From a bacterium (GTDB lineage Bacteria; Spirochaetota; Spirochaetia; Treponematales; Rectinemataceae), in contig JAKALZ010000126.1 in the NCBI GenBank assembly GCA_021813065.1, positions 1 through 6,161 of the forward strand: DNA of 6,161 nucleotides, given 5' to 3'. The position numbers and the translations under genes are program-made. How positions within the stretch are numbered: the first letter of the stretch is position 1; the number at the start of each line of letters is the position of its first letter. Shown here one piece after another: positions 1 to 3,709 of this stretch. The notes below the pieces were generated by a model, which was not told where the DNA came from, ran no database searches, and saw only the letters and a list, made by a program, of their open reading frames with translations.

Positions 1-544
1 CGGACCGATAGTCCGGTCTGCTATCTCGGGGAGATTGCGAAGTCTGCGAGCTATAGGGCCGCTGAGAGGATGAAGCGGATGACGGTCTCTCGGCAGAATG
101 GGTTGGGCGCCGAGGCGGGAGAGTCGCTGAAGGTTTGACCTCTACTGGTTTTGCGACAGGAGCCTGTGGAACGCTCGATTCAGCGGCAGCTTCCTTTTTT
201 TCTGGGTACTGGTGAGCTTGTGGCTGCGGTTGCGGAGACTGAAGCGCCTGAATTGTCGGTTGCGTCGACGTCTGCGGCTCTTCCTGCGGAGGAGCGGGCT
301 CATGCGGAGCTTCAACCTTCGCTTCCACTGTTTGTTCTTCTTGAGTCGCGGGAGCGATCGATTTCGCTTGGACTTTTTTCGTGGTTACCATTTTTTTCTT
401 CACCACGACGACGACTTTCTTCTTCTCGCCGCCCAGGTCGGGAGAAGATTGCGCTACCTGTTCCTGTGGCTGCTCGGGAGAGGCCTGCTTCGGTTGCTTG
501 ATAAGATGGACTTTCTTCGAGTCTTTGTCGCTACTCTCTGTCAT
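1..544 (-). CDS. infB: Translation initiation factor IF-2, N-terminal part (3' end beyond window)
   Basis: This is the start of IF-2, the GTPase that brings fMet-tRNA to the 30S subunit and promotes subunit joining. Only the first 181 codons are in the window and the frame stays open to the left edge, so the GTPase and tRNA-binding domains are not visible. What is seen is the variable, probably disordered N-terminal extension: a basic/valine block KKKVVVVVKKK at residues 41-51, then a long stretch rich in Pro, Gln, Glu, Ala and Ser, and a Ser/Arg-rich part from about residue 145. Assignment rests on this composition plus position directly after nusA, the usual place of infB. The ATG at 544 follows an AAAGGA ribosome-binding site (555-550) by 5 bases and lies 9 bases after the nusA stop. 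The valine/lysine block resembles IF-2 of spirochaetes (from memory). No conserved IF-2 domain is seen directly, so identity is inferred, though alternatives are unlikely. Confidence 0.9.
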   Translation of the reverse strand, partial: MTESSDKDSKKVHLIKQPKQASPEQPQEQVAQSSPDLGGEKKKVVVVVKKKMVTTKKVQAKSIAPATQEEQTVEAKVEAPHEPAPPQEEPQTSTQPTIQALQSPQPQPQAHQYPEKKEAAAESSVPQAPVAKPVEVKPSATLPPRRPTHSAERPSSASSSQRPYSSQTSQSPRDSRPDYRS

Positions 545-555
545 ATCGTTCCTTT
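545..555 (-). promoter_or_regulatory. Ribosome-binding site of infB
   Basis: AAAGGA at 555-550 lies 5 bases before the infB ATG (544) and overlaps the nusA stop codon TAA (556-554). It fixes the infB start and suggests that ribosomes ending nusA can restart at infB. Confidence 0.75.
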
Positions 556-1990
556 ATTCATCCTGTCCTTCATCGACTTCAAAACTCAGTGCCACTCCAC
601 AGGATGGGCAATGATCCATATCAGGCGTGATCGCCGCGCCGCACTCCGGGCACGTGTACGATTCCGGTACTCCCTCTTCGACTTCTTCCTGGACAATCTC
701 GACATTTTCCTCAATGATCGCGCGAATCACGGCAAAGTCAGCGGAGGAAAGCGAGGTGCGCTGCGTAACCTCAGCCTCATCGAGTTCCAGGAACTCCTCG
801 ACAGAGGTAATACCTGCGGCTTCGAGCGAGGAAATCCACTCAGCCTTAATGCCTGGCATGTCTTTGATCAGCAGCTCTTCGCCTTGCTCTTCCTCAATCG
901 TGAAGAGACTGTCGGCGGCTTTCTTGAGCTCGACATTCCTGGAATCCTGCAGGTACTGCTCTTCGGTCATCACATCTATATTCCAATCGCAGAGCCTGTT
1001 AGCGAGTTTGACATTCTGGCCCGATTTTCCAATCGCGATGGAGAGTTCGTGCTCGTCCACCACCGCGAGGGCCATGTGTTTCCCTTCGTCGAGTATATAT
1101 ACTTCTTTTATCTGCGCAGGTGCAAGAGCGTTGCGAATGAACTCTTTCGGATTGATATCGTAGCGGATAAAGTCAATCTTCTCTCCCTCGAGTTCCTGGC
1201 TTATGAGCTGACTGCGCATACCCTTTGGACCGACGCATGCGCCGACGGGATCGATATCGGTCCGCTTCGTGTACACCGCGACTTTGGTGCGATACCCGGG
1301 CTCACGGACAATCTTGAAGATCTCGATTGTCTTGTCGTAAATTTCAGGAATCTCTAACTCGAGAAGCTTGCGCACAAACTCCGCGTGAGTTCTCGAGAGC
1401 ACAACCTGGAAGCCGGTTTTAGTCTTCTCAACTTCCACAATGAGAGCCTTGATGCGGTCGCCAATATGGTATGATTCGCGGGGTGATTGGTACTTGTGCG
1501 GGAACACGCCTTCAATTTTTCCGAGATCGACGAAAATCGCCCCATTCCGCTCGCGCTGATAGTAGCCGATTATGATTTCGCCGACCTTCGATTTGAATTC
1601 CGCGTAGAGAGTATCGCGTGAAATGTCCCTAAGGCTCTGCCGCGCGGTCTGCTTGGCGAGCATTACCGATTGAAAATCGAATTCGGAAGGATCGACGGGG
1701 ATCTCGAGGATATCGCCTATTTCCGCCTCATCGGCGAGCTTCCTCGCCTCCTCGAGTGGAATTTCGAGCACTTCATCTTCGAAATCATCATCCGAGACTA
1801 TCGTTTTTTTAGCGTATATCTCGATCCCCTCATAATTCTCCTTGAATCGCACGATCGCGTTCTCAGAGGTACCGAACTTCTTCTTATACGCCGCCAGCAG
1901 CGAGTCTTCGAGCGTCTTGACAATGAGATCTTCCGGTATTCCCTTCTCAGAAATCAATTGCCGGATTGCTTCCGCCATTTCAGATGCCAT
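554..1990 (-). CDS. nusA: Transcription termination/antitermination factor NusA with C-terminal zinc ribbon
   Basis: NusA binds RNA polymerase and nascent RNA and modulates pausing, intrinsic termination and antitermination. The protein is 478 residues from the chosen start. Domains in order: N-terminal polymerase-binding domain (about 1-125), S1 domain (about 133-202, including GYYQRERNGAIFVDLGKIEG), KH1 with GPKG at 254-257, KH2 with GKSG at 321-324, then one helix-hairpin-helix-like acidic repeat (about 370-435, around DMPGIKAEWISSLEAAGI). The last 32 residues form an apparent zinc ribbon with Cys447, Cys450, Cys461 and Cys464 (CPEC...CPSC). The E. coli protein ends in two acidic repeats and has no such ribbon. 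Start: the frame is open further upstream, but ATG at 1990 has GGAG nine bases before it and gives a normal NusA beginning (MASEMAEAIRQL). An in-frame ATG at 2008 is possible and would add six residues. The start overlaps the rimP end by 11 bases and infB follows after 9 bases, so translation is probably coupled. Confidence 0.97.
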   Translation of the reverse strand: MASEMAEAIRQLISEKGIPEDLIVKTLEDSLLAAYKKKFGTSENAIVRFKENYEGIEIYAKKTIVSDDDFEDEVLEIPLEEARKLADEAEIGDILEIPVDPSEFDFQSVMLAKQTARQSLRDISRDTLYAEFKSKVGEIIIGYYQRERNGAIFVDLGKIEGVFPHKYQSPRESYHIGDRIKALIVEVEKTKTGFQVVLSRTHAEFVRKLLELEIPEIYDKTIEIFKIVREPGYRTKVAVYTKRTDIDPVGACVGPKGMRSQLISQELEGEKIDFIRYDINPKEFIRNALAPAQIKEVYILDEGKHMALAVVDEHELSIAIGKSGQNVKLANRLCDWNIDVMTEEQYLQDSRNVELKKAADSLFTIEEEQGEELLIKDMPGIKAEWISSLEAAGITSVEEFLELDEAEVTQRTSLSSADFAVIRAIIEENVEIVQEEVEEGVPESYTCPECGAAITPDMDHCPSCGVALSFEVDEGQDE

Positions 1991-2441
1991 GAGCGTCTTC
2001 TCCCTCATGCGTTGAATCAAGCTTCGCCTTCACAATCGAAGCTATAGGTATATCGGTCACTGTAGCGTTCACCGCGATTTTTGCGGTACCACTCTCAAAA
2101 GCCTGAATCTGCCCGCTCCTCCACTCGGATTCACCCGCGAGCAGATACTTCACGCGCTGTCCCACAAAGGCTCTCCACTCGCGCTCGTTGCGCAGCACTC
2201 TGTCGATCCCGGGGCTGTACACTTCGATGTAGGGATCCTGATCCCCAAGAGCCATCTGTACGCGAGGGAGCATAAGCCGGTGCGCCTTCGCGCACTCATC
2301 GATACCTGTTCCCTTGGGACTGTAGATTACAGCCTTTACATGCACGCTACCTTTGCGGCGCGCGATTGAAAATTCCAGCAAATCGAGATCGATTGACTTC
2401 AAGAGTTGATCAATCTCACGCTCTACATCTTTGTCGCTCAT
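1980..2441 (-). CDS. rimP: Ribosome maturation factor RimP
   Basis: RimP (formerly YhbC/P15a) assists maturation of the 30S ribosomal subunit. From the ATG at 2441 the protein has 153 residues, about the family's usual length. The N-terminal alpha/beta domain (about 1-80) contains DLLEFSIARRKGSVHVKAVIY. The family signature follows at about 71-83 as YIEVYSPGIDRVL, close to the usual VSSPGLDRPL, then the C-terminal SH3-like domain (about 90-140). The tail HEGEDAHGI is acidic and overlaps the nusA start by 11 bases. Start choice is uncertain: in-frame ATG at 2456, GTG at 2450 and TTG at 2477 are alternatives. I prefer 2441 because it leaves about 18 residues before the first conserved strand, as in other RimP proteins. 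The GGTGGAG upstream is only about 3 bases away, which is short. rimP-nusA-infB is a widely conserved gene order, and a leader of about 300 bases with its own promoter precedes it. Confidence 0.93.
   Translation of the reverse strand: MSDKDVEREIDQLLKSIDLDLLEFSIARRKGSVHVKAVIYSPKGTGIDECAKAHRLMLPRVQMALGDQDPYIEVYSPGIDRVLRNEREWRAFVGQRVKYLLAGESEWRSGQIQAFESGTAKIAVNATVTDIPIASIVKAKLDSTHEGEDAHGI
1991..2005 (-). promoter_or_regulatory. Ribosome-binding site of nusA inside rimP
   Basis: AGGGAG at 2005-2000 is followed by a 9-base spacer and ATG at 1990. It sits within the last codons of rimP, and it decides the nusA start in favour of 1990 over the in-frame ATGs at 2008 and 1978. Confidence 0.7.
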
Positions 2442-2571
2442 CCACTCCACCCACATTTGTCTCAGCGGCGCGCTCAATGCGCATGTCGGCGCCGCGCCGG
2501 ATTCTTCCGTGCCTTCTTTTTAAATGTGCTTCGATGTCAATGATTATGCAACTCAACGGGAAGCGCATACC

Positions 2572-2600
2572 AGCAAAAACCGCGAGAGGCGATTTTTGCC
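2572..2600 (-). promoter_or_regulatory. Leader hairpin upstream of rimP
   Basis: On the minus strand GCAAAAATCGC (2599-2589) can pair with GCGGTTTTTGC (2583-2573) around the loop CTCTC, giving an 11-bp stem in RNA with one U-G wobble, extendable by a further G-U pair. The A-tract/T-tract flanks make it terminator-like in either direction, but the GC core is only about three pairs, so I rate it as a leader structure rather than a confident terminator. It lies about 130 bases before the rimP start. Confidence 0.45.
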
Positions 2601-2615
2601 GCGCAGGCACCGTGG

Positions 2616-2640
2616 CACTATCTGTGAACTACGGATAGTG
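2616..2640. repeat. Inverted repeat CACTATC / GATAGTG
   Basis: Perfect 7-bp arms (2616-2622 and 2634-2640) are separated by 11 bases, in the gene-free stretch before rimP. It could be an RNA stem in the rimP leader or a protein-binding site in DNA. No known operator is recognised. Confidence 0.45.
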
Positions 2641-2653
2641 GCCGCCTCACTCT

Positions 2654-2668
2654 CCTCTCACTGAGAGG
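2654..2668. repeat. Short inverted repeat CCTCTC / GAGAGG
   Basis: Perfect 6-bp arms (2654-2659 and 2663-2668) surround a 3-base loop. The repeat begins just after the T-run of the minus-strand terminator and is not itself followed by a T-run in either direction. It may add to the folded structure of the leader; its function is unknown. Confidence 0.4.
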
Positions 2669-2670
2669 GA

Positions 2671-2699
2671 ATAAAAAAAGAGCCGTTCGCACGACCCTT
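2671..2699 (-). terminator. Rho-independent terminator between comF and rimP
   Basis: Minus-strand RNA folds as GGGUCGU (2697-2691), loop GCGA (2690-2687), ACGGCUC (2686-2680), a 7-bp stem with two G-U pairs, then seven Us (2679-2673) and UAUU-like sequence. The loop is of GNRA type, and two A-U pairs could extend the base. It can end transcripts from mutS-comF. It also lies only about 40-65 bases after the start predicted from the promoter at 2745-2773, so it may act as an attenuator for rimP-nusA-infB or end a short RNA. Confidence 0.8.
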
Positions 2700-2744
2700 C
2701 CTGCATGCCGCAAAAAAGAATCACTCAAACTTTATTTTGATCGT

Positions 2745-2773
2745 AGTATAGGCGTTTTCTATATATTCGTCAA
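2745..2773 (-). promoter_or_regulatory. Sigma70-type promoter upstream of rimP
   Basis: On the minus strand the -35 box TTGACG (2773-2768) and -10 box TATACT (2750-2745) are separated by exactly 17 bases of AT-rich spacer, each box one base from consensus. Transcription should start at about 2738 (an A in an A-rich run). It lies 50 bases after the comF stop and points toward rimP, so it is the best candidate for the rimP-nusA-infB promoter, giving a leader of about 300 nt. Confidence 0.75.
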
Positions 2774-2823
2774 GGTTCATGCCCCTCAACCGCAGGTAGA
2801 TGGCTGGTTTGATGGAAAGCGCG

Positions 2824-3570
2824 CTAATCCGCGGCAATCACCGCGGCGGCGACCACCTCGGCACCAGCCTGCTTGAGGATTTCAGCACAGGCACGCAGTG
2901 TCGCTCCCGTGGTCACCACATCGTCGAGAAGAATAACCCGTTTCGGCACGGCCCCGACAGAAGCGAGATAGTACGCCTGGGAGGCGTTTTTAAAACGATC
3001 GTTTCGAGCTAAAGTTTTTTGTTGAACACTGTTTGAACGTCGAGCGAGGACATGGACACTTTGATACCCCCAGACACCGAGTGCTGTCGCGAGCGCCGCC
3101 ACAAGGTCGCACTTTCCTGATCGGAGTTTTTCTGGCCGCGGGGGAACAGGAACGATGGCTACTTCGCACGGATTTGTTCCGGTATCCGCGCACACGGATT
3201 GAATGAGCGGCGCGAGTTTGAACGCGAAATAGGTCGCAAGAGACCGCCGCTCGCGAGTTTTATAGTGGTGCATCATCACCGCGACAGCTCCGCGATACAT
3301 GAAAACGGGCATGATTCGAAGATCGGCGCGCGTTGTTTCTCGACACTCCATGCAGAGCTGAGCTTCGCTGATGAGAGGCCTTCCGCAGCTCGCGCAGCGC
3401 CGGCCGTCAATCGCTTTGAGTCCTGACTCGCAGGCTTCGCAGAGTGGGGCTGGAAACCACGCGACATCATGAACGAGAGTACCGCAGAGCGCGCATCGCC
3501 GCGGCAGAAGTATATGAAGCGATAAGGAAAAGAACCTCACGCAGGGATGCGCACTCGCGAGCTCTCGCAT
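2824..3570 (-). CDS. comF: ComF/GntX-family phosphoribosyltransferase-like protein
   Basis: This is a 248-residue protein of the ComF family: an N-terminal cysteine-rich zinc region fused to a type I phosphoribosyltransferase fold. ComF is needed for DNA uptake in several naturally competent bacteria, but its reaction is not well defined and the family also occurs in non-competent species. Eight cysteines form four CxxC pairs (26/29, 44/47, 59/62, 73/76), as in E. coli GntX. The PRPP-binding loop is clear at about 212-224 (VILLDDVVTTGAT), and QQKTLARNDRFKNASQAY (183-200) matches the family's conserved Q..L....R..N...AF segment. The usual RGFNQ motif is replaced by SGKCD (about 151-155). The ATG at 3570 has no convincing ribosome-binding site; its first two bases lie in one arm of an inverted repeat. 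A GTG at codon 11 is an alternative start. The gene lies 139 bases after mutS with no terminator between, so co-transcription is likely. A competence role here is unproven. Confidence 0.92.
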   Translation of the reverse strand: MRELASAHPCVRFFSLSLHILLPRRCALCGTLVHDVAWFPAPLCEACESGLKAIDGRRCASCGRPLISEAQLCMECRETTRADLRIMPVFMYRGAVAVMMHHYKTRERRSLATYFAFKLAPLIQSVCADTGTNPCEVAIVPVPPRPEKLRSGKCDLVAALATALGVWGYQSVHVLARRSNSVQQKTLARNDRFKNASQAYYLASVGAVPKRVILLDDVVTTGATLRACAEILKQAGAEVVAAAVIAAD

Positions 3571-3611
3571 ATTGAATTACACGCGCAAAGAGCCGCGCGC
3601 CGCTTCAATAT
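3569..3611 (-). promoter_or_regulatory. Inverted repeat covering the comF start codon
   Basis: On the minus strand ATATTGAA (3611-3604) is complementary to TTCAATAT (3576-3569), whose last two bases are the AT of the comF ATG. Inside the 27-base loop GCGCGC (3600-3595) can pair with GCGCGT, giving a second, GC-rich stem of about six pairs. The folded RNA would bury the comF start, and no ribosome-binding site is visible. Whether this matters in the cell is inference. Confidence 0.4.
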
Positions 3612-3630
3612 TCAATGTGCTCACTTTTCC

Positions 3631-3660
3631 GTGAATGATCGCGTGTGCGTGATCATTGAC
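3631..3660. repeat. Palindromic element between mutS and comF
   Basis: Perfect 7-bp arms AATGATC (3634-3640) and GATCATT (3651-3657) flank a 10-base centre, itself partly self-complementary (CG/CG). After one mismatch, two more pairs extend it outward (GT at 3631-3632 with AC at 3659-3660). No T-run follows on either strand, so it is not a typical terminator. Its size and symmetry fit a dimeric regulator site for comF or an RNA stem. Confidence 0.45.
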
Positions 3661-3709
3661 CACACGTGCCTAATTCAGGGAGGCGAAAGAGCACGATGCG
3701 CGTTGCGAA

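Larger units (their letters stand above)
2442..2823 (-). other. Gene-free leader region between comF and rimP (382 bases)
   Basis: No open frame here shows family features or a clear ribosome-binding site. Read from comF toward rimP, the stretch holds the sigma70-type promoter (2773-2745), the intrinsic terminator (2699-2671), then three inverted repeats (2668-2654, 2640-2616, 2600-2572) and about 130 bases up to the rimP start. There is no tRNA, although E. coli carries metY before rimP. The order suggests a regulated leader. Confidence 0.6.

Noticed and set aside
1..15. Small inverted repeat CGGAC / GTCCG
   Set aside because: Five-base arms inside the infB coding sequence are expected by chance and have no T-run.
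194..202. In-phase A-AAA-AAG slippery heptamer in infB
   Set aside because: It lies in the lysine-containing disordered part of IF-2, with no downstream stem or conserved alternative product evident; the shifted frame soon ends. Programmed frameshifting is not supported.
212..1357. A 381-codon open frame on the plus strand
   Set aside because: It lies antisense to infB and nusA, has Leu/Arg/Phe-rich composition typical of an antisense shadow, and no recognisable domain. The minus-strand nusA reading is beyond doubt.
2515..2540. TTGACA (2540-2535) followed by an AT-rich TTTAAAAA as a second rimP promoter
   Set aside because: The gap between the boxes is only about 11-12 bases, too short for a sigma70 promoter; no -10 box lies at 16-18 bases.
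2416..2610. A 64-codon minus-strand frame overlapping the rimP start
   Set aside because: It starts at a GTG without a ribosome-binding site, runs through the leader stem and rimP in another frame, and has no conserved features. A leader peptide is not excluded but not supported.
2700..2744. A possible short peptide gene within the predicted ~65-nt RNA
   Set aside because: The only ATG (in GCATGC near 2705) has no ribosome-binding site and its frame runs across the terminator for 19 codons; it is not supported as a gene.
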